From NCBI GenBank assembly GCA_024196135.1, contig JAMQCK010000768.1:1-16120 (forward strand): a stretch of 16,120 nt of DNA, in the 5' to 3' direction. The DNA is from Pleurotus ostreatus/Saccharomyces cerevisiae fusant. Lineage: Eukaryota; Opisthokonta. The position numbers were made by a program, and so were the translations under genes. The notes below the pieces were generated by a model. That model ran no database searches and had not been told where the DNA came from. It was given only the letters and a program-made list of their open reading frames with translations. Below, piece after piece: positions 9,311 to 16,120 of this stretch. Position 1 is the stretch's first letter. Each line of letters begins with the position of its first letter.

Positions 9311-9370
9311 CCGGTTCGAACTACCGGCCGCCCTCCAATTGGGACGCGCGCCAGACCATTGAGCCATTCT
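9300..9370 (-). other. tRNA-like stretch with pol III A- and B-box words
   Basis: On the minus strand the segment has TGGCTCAATGG, which fits a tRNA A box, and about 35 nt later GTTCGAACC, which fits a B box. A CGTCC/GGGCG stem lies between them. The acceptor ends do not pair, and the T-stem and anticodon loop are not canonical, so this is not a working tRNA. It may be a tRNA-derived (SINE-like) relic inside the DNA transposon, or chance. Confidence 0.25.
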
Positions 9371-9619
9371 ATGGGCAAGTGCTGGAGGACGGTGGGAAAC
9401 CTGATAGCTCCCCACGCTCATTGGCACTTTCTCCCACTGTCAGACTTGATCTTCCGAAGAACAGCGGTGCGTGCGGTAGCTTTTTGCATGGGCCTTGAGA
9501 GCGTTTATTCTTTGGCCTTGCATTTAACAACTTCTTTCTATCGCAGGCGCTGTACGCACTGCCTGTGCGGACCCGAGGAGAAAAATGGGATTTTTGCCGA
9601 TTTTATTGCCATTTTTGGA

Positions 9620-9742
9620 GGCCGTCACAGGAAAGCGGATAAATCCTGGGGGTCCCAAGAGGCCGTTCCAGAAAACGGATGAATTTGGGGGCCAAAGGCC
9701 CAAGAAAAAACGGATAAATGTGCGCCAAAGCCGGATTTTCCA
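9620..9742 (+). repeat. Right subterminal repeat cluster
   Basis: Three or four more copies of the same unit lie here (CGGATAAAT 9636, CGGATGAAT 9676, CGGATAAAT 9711, weak CGGATTTT 9732). They have the same orientation as the left cluster, not the opposite one. The word TGGGGGTCCC follows the first motif in both clusters. Confidence 0.7.
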
Positions 9743-9774
9743 GGACGGCCTCCATGCGTATATTCCGGGGTCCT
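9743..9774 (-). repeat. Right terminal inverted repeat
   Basis: Read on the minus strand, it matches the left repeat at 29 of 32 positions, and the first 20 bases are identical. Confidence 0.9.
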
Positions 9775-9782
9775 GACATAAT
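9775..9782 (+). repeat. Target-site duplication, right copy
   Basis: GACATAAT, identical to 9120-9127, lies immediately after the right terminal inverted repeat. Confidence 0.9.
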
Positions 9783-10113
9783 TGCCCGAGCTCGAGGCAG
9801 ACATGAAGTCGAGATGTCGCGGAGGTCAACGGTCCAGGTATGAGGGCCGTTAACAGATTGAGAAGGTTGTATACGATCTCCTTGCCGGTACAGGTCTATG
9901 CTTGCAGGCAAGTGCTACAGACAAGGTTTATGTAGTGGTTACCAGTGAGAGCAGGACATGTACGGCAACAGAAGTGCACCGAAAGAAGCAAAGCACATGA
10001 GTGACATCGCAACACTAGTGTGAAGATGTCGAGAGCGGTTGATCACGGTTGGTGAAGCGGCTGCATCAGGAGCGAGCTTCGAAGCTGCGGACGGAGGGTT
10101 GAGAGAAAGGGTT
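9783..10113. other. Region with no gene seen
   Basis: No convincing ORF or splice structure. The only local pattern noticed is the perfect 10-bp palindrome ACACTAGTGT near 10014-10023. Confidence 0.4.
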
Positions 10114-10169
10114 AGACGGAGTGTCAGAACCCTGAGACCTCAGACGGAGTGTCGGGACCTCGAACCTGG
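10114..10169 (+). repeat. Two-copy 28-bp tandem duplication
   Basis: The word AGACGGAGTGTC begins both units, at 10114 and at 10142; the rest has diverged. It lies in the purine-rich plus-strand stretch that also holds the 20-bp array downstream. Confidence 0.55.
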
Positions 10170-10270
10170 AGTTGAGACCACAGGCAGGGTCAAGACCCTG
10201 AACAGGGTTTCAGGGTGTAGACAGACCATTGAGGAGGCCTGCACTCAGCGGAAAATTCAATGACACTGTG

Positions 10271-10390
10271 GACAGGGTGTCGAGACAGCGAGTGCACTCA
10301 GAAGACAGCAAGTAAGCTCTTGAGACAGCGAAAATTCCTTCGAGATGGCAAGCAAGAGCCCTCGGAAGCGTGTAAGCACACGAGATGGAC
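10271..10390 (+). repeat. Degenerate 20-bp tandem array, about six units
   Basis: Units begin every 20 bases at 10271, 10291, 10311, 10331, 10351 and 10371. The first three end in GAGACAGCG or AAGACAGCA, and later ones in GAGATGGCA or similar. The period is exact although the sequence has decayed. Looser copies of CAGCG and AGCAGACAG words continue to about 10830. Confidence 0.6.
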
Positions 10391-11230
10391 AGGGATTTTG
10401 TATTTGACTTGGGAAGGGCGGGCATATGGGCATGGATGCAGAGATTGCTCGGGCACTCAGTGAGAGGTGCAGAGCAGCGAGAAGCTTACTGGAAAACTGG
10501 CGAGAAAATCAATCGAGACGCAGCGACTCCGAGAGGCTCATTTGGGAAGACTGAGTAGCAAGCGGGAAAGACAATGTGTTTGAGGCCGCGTCGAGGGTAT
10601 TGGAGGAGGGATGGGCATCTACCCAATGAGCAGCGAGCGCTCGGGATGTGGAGAGAAATAGGACAAAAAAGGGTTTGAAGCGGCATGACTATGAGCTTAA
10701 AGTTGTTCGGCGGACGACGATACGTTGCTTCACGACTTGACAGGGTGAGCAAAGATGTCTTAGAAGCGCGTTAGCAGACAGTATGCTCCTGGGAGAGCGC
10801 ACACGCACCTCTAGAACCTGCTCAGCAGACAGAAATCCCATCGAGAAGTCGTGAGCAACTATTGAGTTGAGGCCTTGAGGAGAGCGACAGTCGAGAGTCT
10901 GAAGAGGACAGACGAGTGAAGCTGTGGAATGTGGCGATGAGGTGGACGATACAGCGGAGGAGGGGGTATTTGGGTGCGCGAACGGAAGGAACACGGTGGG
11001 AAAAGGAGAGAGCGATAGTGCCTCGCACGCTCGTCTTACGCGCAGGGCGGAGGGCAGAAGTGACAGAGTCGGGAGTCTCAATGAGAAGACACGCGAGTGC
11101 ACGGCAGACCACGACCGCCAAACGCGGCGGGGATGTGGAGTTCAGGGTCAGCGATATCCGCCGCGTGAGTTGCCGAGGACGGGAGGACTTGAAGCGCGCA
11201 TTCGAGGACGGAGTCGACATTTTGACATGA
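10391..11230. other. Purine-rich gene-poor region with decayed repeats
   Basis: The plus strand is rich in GAG, AGCG and GACAG words in irregular spacing. Minus-strand frames are open for up to 137 codons but show no family resemblance. I see no intron pattern that joins them into one gene. Confidence 0.35.
10822..11220 (-). CDS. Weak hypothetical ORF, 132 residues
   Basis: The frame starts MSTPSSNARFK with A at -3, and a TATAAAA word lies about 180 nt upstream at 11399-11405. The product is Ser- and Arg-rich with no domain. Overlapping frames on both strands are just as long, so the coding potential is doubtful. Confidence 0.15.
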   Translation of the reverse strand: MSTPSSNARFKSSRPRQLTRRISLTLNSTSPPRLAVVVCRALACLLIETPDSVTSALRPARKTSVRGTIALSFSHRVPSVRAPKYPLLRCIVHLIATFHSFTRLSSSDSRLSLSSRPQLNSCSRLLDGISVC

Positions 11231-11398
11231 CGTCCTGAACCTCCTTCTCTCGTACACAGACATGGAGGTGCCTGAGTAGTTCATCCTTTCCCGGGGACGG
11301 AGCATGATTGTGCGTGTTCTGCTGTCTGCTCGCCGTCTTACCGGGCTCACCGTACTCAAGATACCCAAGAAAGAGCGAGCGCAGGGGTAGAAATAGAA

Positions 11399-11405
11399 TT
11401 TTATA
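11399..11405 (-). promoter_or_regulatory. Possible TATA box
   Basis: It reads TATAAAA on the minus strand, followed by pyrimidine-rich sequence. It could serve the weak ORF that starts at 11220. No other support is visible. Confidence 0.2.
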
Positions 11406-11554
11406 TTGAGAAGAAGGCCAACGAAGGAGACACAAATGCCATCAAACGACACTGAAAGGTGCGCCGACGCCGGGGGAAGGCCGTAGACGGGACCGCCTAC
11501 GACGCGGGGGACAATGGTGATGGTCCAAGTCAAGAAGCGCCCAATAGGCGCCCG

Positions 11555-11596
11555 TCGGTCGACCGGCTCGAACACCGGTCGGCAATCGCCGACCGC
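11555..11596 (+). other. Cluster of CGGTCGG/CCGACCG palindromes
   Basis: A 10-bp palindrome, CGGTCGACCG (11556-11565), is followed by a perfect 8-bp stem with a 4-base loop: CGGTCGGC 11576-11583, AATC, GCCGACCG 11588-11595. CGG/CCG pairs are also the half-sites of fungal zinc-cluster transcription factors, so this may be either a structure or a binding cluster. Confidence 0.4.
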
Positions 11597-11785
11597 TCTT
11601 GTCCCGCACGTCCACGTCGTTTCTCTTCCATCGCCCTCGTCCCCCGCGCAGAGAAACACACGGACCTCTTGCTCGACAGGATCCGTGTCCATCCTCGCCG
11701 AACGACGCATAGAGCACGTCTGGGACGCGTCAAATACGCGAAATAAGCTGGAAAGGCGCGCGGTAAGGTCTTTACCCTTCGGCAC

Positions 11786-12437
11786 CTACCCCCCATTATA
11801 ATCCAGCCTTATAGAGGGGCAGTACGATACTCAGTACAGTATACTTGGTACAGATGGACTACTAGCTTTTAGGTATATGCTACGACAATGTCTTGGATCA
11901 TGAGCTGTGTGACTGTCAGTGCTTGAGCAAGTCATGTGGGTATGCGTTGATTCCTCATATACGACCCAACGCTGACTAAATAACTGCATCCCCAGACTCT
12001 ATAGATATCCCCCTCAACATATTGTCCGCGCAAGACGTCGCCCGACCCTCTGCATTGCGCCATACATACTCCCTCTCTCATCCTTCACACAAACTAACAA
12101 CACATCTCCTGCATGTCGGCACGTTTCGCGCCGAGAACGACTTCCAATGGCTACCCAATTACTTTCCTGTCATTTCTCTATCTGCCGCACGTCCGTCGCT
12201 CTCGTAATACCACAAAACACTCATAGCGGCTGTTTCCCTCACCCGCACCCTAACCTATTTCCCCGCCGCTATCCGACCTTCGTACCGAGGTCTCGAGCGC
12301 TGCCCTGATCCATCAATTTGATGGAGGTTTGACGACCGGCGGTGGAGGCCGCGCCGCTGAATATCGAGCCGCCACCCTGCACTTGGCGGGTAGGATACAT
12401 CTCCCGTCTACCCCCTGCTCACTATACCCCCCAAAAC
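11786..12437. other. Region with no gene seen
   Basis: No supported coding region. Short palindromic and TATA-like words (for example near 11796 and 12000) occur, but none stands in a clear promoter layout. The 12010-12300 part is pyrimidine-rich on the plus strand. Confidence 0.4.
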
Positions 12438-12551
12438 ATGTCGACAGTGCCATTGACACGTGTCGTACCGGCGCTCAAGCTCACGATGGAGAAATCAAGC
12501 TATGGAGGGCTGCGAGCGCCGCACGTTTGCGAGCAGCTCAAGGCCTTCTAA
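12438..12551 (+). CDS. Small ORF of 37 residues, possible upstream ORF
   Basis: The ATG at 12438 has a good context (AAAAC before it, TCG after). The peptide begins MSTVPLTRVVPALKL. Its TAA stop is directly followed by the ATG of the next frame (12552), giving TAAATG. No family is recognised. It could be an uORF, a decayed exon or chance. Confidence 0.2.
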   Translation: MSTVPLTRVVPALKLTMEKSSYGGLRAPHVCEQLKAF

Positions 12552-12964
12552 ATGGAGATCCAGCGTGATCCCGCCATGTTCGACTTTGTCTGCCCTTCCC
12601 TGCGACCACCCCGTCGACTCGCGTGCAGTCACGCGTCAAATACTGCCTCGTGTACTGTCCTAGCTTACTGTCTGCGTGCTCTGCTCGATGCGCTGAATAG
12701 GAGAGGTGCAGAAAGGCTCGCGGGTGCAGCAGCGCTCTACTCAGGAATCTGTACGGCGCGCTCCCCCCACCTTCTCCGCGACTCCACGGGCGGCCTCCCG
12801 CAGCCGACACGGTACGTTTCAACTCCTAACCGTTGCGCCGAAGCTGACATTCGCGCAGGGAGGACGCGGAAGATTGTATGCGCGCGAAGCGCGCTATTCC
12901 CCCAATCTTCCGCTTTTTCCTGGGCGCACCTCGGCCCCAGAATCCCGTCGGCTTCTTGGGATGA
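12552..12964 (+). CDS. Hypothetical two-exon ORF, 121 residues
   Basis: Exon 12552-12811 joins exon 12859-12964 through a 47-nt GT-AG intron with a CTGAC branch-like word, the same intron size as in the clear genes of this window. The spliced frame ends at 12964, and its second exon encodes a run like AIPPIFRFFLGAPRP. No family is recognised. The unspliced frame is open to 13208 and runs through the promoter-like block at 13028, which is one reason to prefer the spliced reading. Confidence is low. Confidence 0.2.
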
Positions 12965-13027
12965 TGGTGGACCCTGGTCTGGAAGTTTTGGCGAGGGGCG
13001 CTCGGTAGGTATAGCCGCCTGGCGCGG

Positions 13028-13033
13028 TATAAG
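13028..13033 (+). promoter_or_regulatory. TATA box of a possible five-exon gene
   Basis: TATAAG is followed by a long pyrimidine-rich segment (13065-13125) and an ATG at 13126, about 98 nt downstream. This is the clearest promoter-like layout in the right half of the window. Confidence 0.4.
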
Positions 13034-13125
13034 AATCGGCGTCGTTCTGCCTTTGAAGCATCATTCCGCCTCTTCTCTCTCTCCCTTTCACTTCCAATCA
13101 CCCCCCACCTTCATCTTCTTCAATC

Positions 13126-13879
13126 ATGGTGAGCTTCCGCATCCATCTCTTATCCTTGTTGATCTCACTCATCACCCTTGGTCTGACTTACCCTCACGAG
13201 TAGGTTGATTAACTCACTACCTTGCCTTCACTCTTTACTGACGCGCCTTCACAGTTAGCAACCCGGGACTCCTATCATCAGTAAGTTCTTTACTTCGATT
13301 CTAATCGGTCACTAATTGCTTCGCAGGTTACTTCCTACTTCCACCACGCCGCGCTCGTCGACGACGTGGCAGCGTCTCTCCTCATGTCCCGACATGCGCT
13401 GGGCTTGGTGAGAGCCGCCGAATCTCTACGACGGCATGAGCTGACACGGTCGACGTCGACAGCGGTCTACGTTGTACCTCGCGTCGTGGACGTCTTCCGC
13501 CCGCCATGGAATCGCGACCTCAAAAAGTCGCTGACCGCACAACGACGGCGGCCCTCGCCGTGGTCGTCGGTGAGCCCATGTCGTGCCTCGTGGTCTGCAG
13601 ATCACTCATAAAATCGTAGCCTCCGCGCTCACCCGCCGCACCCTATCCATTACCCCGCCCGCCTTCTCGCTGCCGCCGCCGTCGACGCTGCGGCACATGT
13701 CGACGACCACGGCGAACACATCTCCTGTCACGACGAACACTGCGGCCAAGCTAGCCGTGCGTCGTCCACGCACCACACCCTTTGCCATTGACTGGACCTT
13801 TCCACTCAGATATGACCGACACCCGCGCTCGCTGTCCGTGAGAGCGCCGAGCTCATCTGGAGCTTGCACGTCGCCTTGA
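13126..13879 (+). CDS. Possible five-exon small gene, 158 residues, unrecognised
   Basis: A model that stays open uses exons 13126-13128, 13255-13280, 13327-13407, 13463-13569 and 13620-13879. Its introns of 126, 46, 55 and 50 nt all have GT-AG ends and branch-like words. The first exon is the ATG alone, a layout seen in some highly expressed fungal genes. The product is rich in Thr, Ser, Pro and Arg with no domain. In the third exon an alternative frame, starting VTSYFHHAALVDDVAASLLM, looks more protein-like, so the frame or splice choice may be wrong. The gene may also be non-coding or decayed. The splice-site series continues beyond the stop into the repeat region from 14177. Confidence 0.3.
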
Positions 13880-14176
13880 CCGCGTGCAACAGCTGACGCA
13901 GCGTGTATTCAAGGCCGCTCCCGATCCCCGCCGCTCCCATCCCTCGTTCTCACCCGCCGTCATCATCGCCGTCGTCGAGGCGATGCTCTCGTCGACTTGC
14001 CTGGCGACCTCCGCCACCCAGTCGCTTCCCGCTTCGCGCAGCGCCCTACACGCAACTCTCAAGCCTGGGAGACCGGGGGGCTAGGCGACGCGGCAGGAGT
14101 CGATCGGGCCAGCTCGCGAAGCCGACTGCGCCTCGTGGAATGACGATGCGGAGACTCGGGAGCAGCGTCGATTGCG
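13880..14176. other. Region with weak coding potential
   Basis: One plus-strand frame (to a stop at 14084) contains an amphipathic stretch, LARRLDRVQQLTQRVFKAAP, but it has no clean start or splice link upstream. Short GTCGAC-containing words recur through 13360-14250. Confidence 0.25.
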
Positions 14177-14772
14177 GTGAGTAAGCCGGCAGCGACATAT
14201 GTTAAAATGCTTTACTGATCCCTTCGTAAGTGATTTCTCGTCGACCCCGAGCCGCCGGAGGCATGCGCGGGTTCTCCCGAGGGATGAACGCGGCGAGGGT
14301 GGGGTACCCTCTGCCTAACGAAAATTGTATAACACGCTAAAAATTGTTTATAGTGGATTCATCGCGAGGGCCGAGCTGCCGGAGGCCTGCGTGCGCTCCT
14401 TAGGCGAAGGGCGCGAGGAGGGGTGGCCCCCTCGTCGAAATGACCCTACCCCCTGCATGCGTGAGTTAGCCCCCTTCTCTGCTTGTCTTTGTCATGAAGA
14501 TTGACCGATATTTGCAGCATTTCTGACACTTCTCGCACCGCCGGGGCTCCCTCGGCGAGCGGTGCGACGGGGGTGGGGTACCTTCCCCCCTTTCGCGAAC
14601 ATTTATCGAGGTAAGGGACAATTTTGCGTGCTTGGATAGACCGCTGGTTGCTCTTTCCAGGTCGGTCGTTGCCGTGCCCGAACTGCGCGCGCTTCCTAGG
14701 CGAAGGATGCGTCGAGGGGGGACCCCCTCCTTGCAGAAAAAGATGGGTGGGATGCCCTTACTCCTTGTGTCG

Positions 14773-14860
14773 GTGGGCTATGCTGTCGGTGAGCTATGCG
14801 CCGCCGGTGAGTTATGCACCGCCGGTGTGTTATGCGCCGACGGTGAGCTATGCGCCGCCG
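14773..14860 (+). repeat. 18-bp minisatellite built on a splice-donor-like word
   Basis: Four full units start at 14789, 14807, 14825 and 14843, with consensus GTGAGCTATGCGCCGCCG, preceded by a degenerate 16-bp unit at 14773. Three of the four full units start with GTGAGC or GTGAGT, a 5' splice-site consensus; the fourth starts GTGTGT. On the plus strand one frame reads as a VSYAPP hexapeptide repeat. Confidence 0.75.
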
Positions 14861-14989
14861 GTACGCTTGCTCGCTTGCTGATCTCCCTTCCAAGATATTT
14901 CTGCGATCCCCGAACCGCCGGAGGCATGCGCGGGCACCCTCGGCGAGTGGGAAGGGTGCCCTTTCCCCCCTTACGACGCCCTGCCCTCG

Positions 14990-15033
14990 GAGTCGGGAGG
15001 GGTGTGCATGCGAGTCGGGAGGGGTATGCCTGC
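14990..15033 (+). repeat. 22-bp tandem duplication
   Basis: Two units begin GAGTCGGGAGGGGT, at 14990 and 15012, and differ at only two positions. Confidence 0.7.
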
Positions 15034-15114
15034 GTGGTGAGCTGTCCAGCGAGATTCGCTCGTGGGATAGTGGACTGACGACCCCCTTGACAGATTTTTT
15101 TACGCCTTGAATTC

Positions 15115-15163
15115 GGGGGTGCGGGCGAAGGAGGTGGGGGTGCGGACGAAGGAGGTGGGGGCG
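15115..15163 (+). repeat. 21-bp G-rich tandem repeat
   Basis: Units starting GGGGGTGCGG lie at 15115 and 15136, with a partial third unit at 15157. The plus strand is purine-rich here and switches to pyrimidine-rich near 15240. Confidence 0.65.
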
Positions 15164-15256
15164 CTCCCCTACCTTTTCCCCGCGGTCGGGTGCCGCTTAC
15201 GAAGGCGGTGGGTTTGAGAGAAGGTGCGTACCCCTCATTCATATTTTTCGTCATTT

Positions 15257-15327
15257 CCTCTGCCTCGCACCGCCCTCTGCCTTCTACCCCCCTCTGCATC
15301 CCACCCCCCTCTGCCTCCTACCCCCCT
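15257..15327 (+). repeat. 18-bp tandem repeat, four units
   Basis: Units at 15257, 15274, 15292 and 15310 share CCTCTGC, then a variable centre, then a C-run. The first is one base shorter. Confidence 0.65.
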
Positions 15328-15371
15328 ACAAGGCATGAAGGCGAAGGAGAGGGGTGATGTATGAAGGCGGC

Positions 15372-15419
15372 GACCTGTCCTACCCCCCTCGCGGAGACCT
15401 GTCCTAACCCCCTCGCGAA
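15372..15419 (+). repeat. 24-bp tandem duplication
   Basis: Two units begin GACCTGTCCTA, at 15372 and 15396, and are nearly identical. Confidence 0.7.
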
Positions 15420-15462
15420 CATCTCTTGCCATTTCCCCCACCACCTTTTCGTCGCCGTCCCC

Positions 15463-15697
15463 TTCGCTTCGTACACCCTACCCCTTCGCTTCGTACACCC
15501 TCCCCCTTCGCCTCGTACACCCTCTCCATTTGCTTCGTACCCCCCTCCCCTTATTTTCCAACCCCTCCCCCTTCGCCCCTCCCTTCCTCCCCCTTCGCTT
15601 CGTACACCCTCCCCCTTCGCTTCGTACCCCCTCCCCCTTCGCTTCGTACACCCTCTCCTTTCGCTTCGTACCTCCCCTTATTTTCTACCCATCCCCC
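15463..15697 (+). repeat. 22-bp pyrimidine-rich minisatellite
   Basis: About eleven units have consensus TTCGCTTCGTACACCCTCCC plus two more C. Starts at 15463, 15485, 15507, 15529, 15572, 15594, 15616 and 15638 keep the 22-bp spacing apart from one 21-bp unit. A longer block that includes TTATTTTC occurs twice, which suggests higher-order duplication. The complementary strand is G-rich and could form four-stranded structures. Confidence 0.75.
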
Positions 15698-16120
15698 TTC
15701 TCTTTTCTATCTCCCTCTCCCATTTTCCAACCCCTCCCCCCTTCGCCTTACTCTCTTTCCCCCCTTCGCCCCTCCCTTTCTCCCCCTACCTATCTCCCTT
15801 CCTCCCCCTTCGCCCCACTCTCCCTCCCCTTCACCCTCCCTTTTTCTCCCTCCAAGACATCTCTTCGCTCGACCCCTCCCCGACGACTTTGCTGATTATT
15901 TCGCACCCTGCCCCCTCCCCCTCGCCTCGTACCTGCACCCCGTGCCTCGCACCTATCTCCTGCGCCTCGCACCTACCTCCCTCCCCACCCCTTCGCTCCT
16001 ACCTCCCTCGCCCCGGACCCACGTCCCATCCATGTCGTGTGCTGATCAGATTTTTAGGTCGCGGTTTTCACCCTCCCTACCCTCGCTCCCTCCCTCCTTC
16101 GCCCCTCTTTCGCCCTCACC
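15698..16120 (+). repeat. Low-complexity pyrimidine tract
   Basis: Almost uninterrupted C and T with short CTTCG and CTCGCACCTA words continues from the 22-bp array to the window end. No gene is supported; the open plus-strand frame of about 120 codons here is a product of base composition. Confidence 0.6.

Larger units (their letters stand above)
9128..9774. mobile_element. Non-autonomous DNA transposon (MITE-like), 647 bp, probably hAT-type
   Basis: The element is bounded by 32-bp terminal inverted repeats with 29 matches (9128-9159 and 9743-9774) and an 8-bp target-site duplication. The outer 20 bp of both ends are identical. It has no transposase gene; its longest frames carry no motif. 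An 8-bp duplication is typical of hAT elements, though the ends start AGGACC instead of the commoner CAGGG, so the superfamily is an inference. Direct subterminal repeats containing CGGATAAAT fill both arms. The centre (about 9300-9600) is unrelated sequence with a tRNA-like stretch. Movement would need an enzyme supplied in trans. Confidence 0.88.
14177..15078 (+). repeat. Series of diverged repeat units with intron-like spacers
   Basis: Five units, at about 14244-14314, 14364-14440, 14532-14600, 14663-14740 and 14909-14975, share the plan CCGAGCCGCCGGAGGCATGC, then CTCCCTCGGCGAGG, then a palindromic G-run/C-run end. Between them lie segments that look like introns (14177-14230, 14304-14353, 14461-14517, 14611-14660, 14843-14894; 50-57 nt, GT-AG). 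One plus-strand reading gives related peptides, such as PEPPEACAG, PEACVRSLGEG and CARFLGEG. The series may be duplicated exons of an unknown gene, now partly decayed, or a non-coding repeat. Confidence 0.5.

Noticed and set aside
9300..9370. A functional tRNA gene
   Set aside because: A- and B-box words are present, but the acceptor stem does not pair and the anticodon loop is not canonical; kept only as a tRNA-like relic.
11078..11785. A 235-codon minus-strand frame
   Set aside because: It lacks an ATG near its beginning, all six frames are nearly as open here, and no domain is seen.
14778..15299. A 173-codon minus-strand frame rich in Pro, His and Arg
   Set aside because: It arises from the 18-bp minisatellite and C-rich repeats; the composition explains the lack of stops.
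15463..15697. A CRISPR-like array
   Set aside because: The units are contiguous with no unique spacers, and the context is eukaryotic; it is a minisatellite.
15530..15895. A 121-codon plus-strand Pro/Leu/Phe-rich frame
   Set aside because: It is translation of a C/T tract, where stop codons are rare by composition.

Overview
The window looks like nuclear DNA of a mushroom-forming basidiomycete (Agaricomycetes). The evidence is dense short GT-AG introns (almost all 45-57 nt, with CTNA-type branch points), GC-rich third codon positions, a Plavaka-type transposase, and a seven-transmembrane orphan protein of a kind common in mushroom genomes. No bacterial or organellar signatures were seen. All exon structures below were worked out by eye from splice signals and frame continuity.

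Layout. 1-910: no convincing gene; an isolated plus-strand TATA box and a possible poly(A) signal. 911-1616 (minus): a four-exon gene for a 187-aa protein with an RS-rich head. 2109-6660 (minus): a ten-exon gene for a full-length 1365-aa Plavaka-family transposase with a C2HC zinc finger, open from start to stop. These two genes run in the same direction and may form one mobile cassette, but I could not find terminal inverted repeats. 6661-7260: intergenic. 7261-8467 (plus): a four-exon seven-transmembrane protein gene carrying one in-frame TAG. 8468-9119: intergenic, with a possible promoter, a tiny ORF and a strong hairpin. 9128-9774: a complete 647-bp non-autonomous DNA transposon with 32-bp terminal inverted repeats and a perfect 8-bp target-site duplication.

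9783-13020: gene-poor. It holds a degenerate 20-bp tandem array (10271-10390), a palindrome cluster near 11.56 kb and a few weak ORFs. 13028-13879: a promoter-like block followed by a possible five-exon small gene. 14177-15078: a series of diverged repeat units, each a GC-rich block ending in a palindrome and mostly separated by intron-like segments of about 50 nt, with an 18-bp minisatellite built on a splice-donor-like word. 15115-16120: purine-rich repeats followed by a long pyrimidine tract with a 22-bp minisatellite.

The transposase would cut and rejoin its own element. The 647-bp element carries no transposase and depends on one encoded elsewhere; its 8-bp duplication suggests a hAT-like source, not the Plavaka enzyme here. 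The seven-transmembrane gene is the only probable host gene that I can place in a family.
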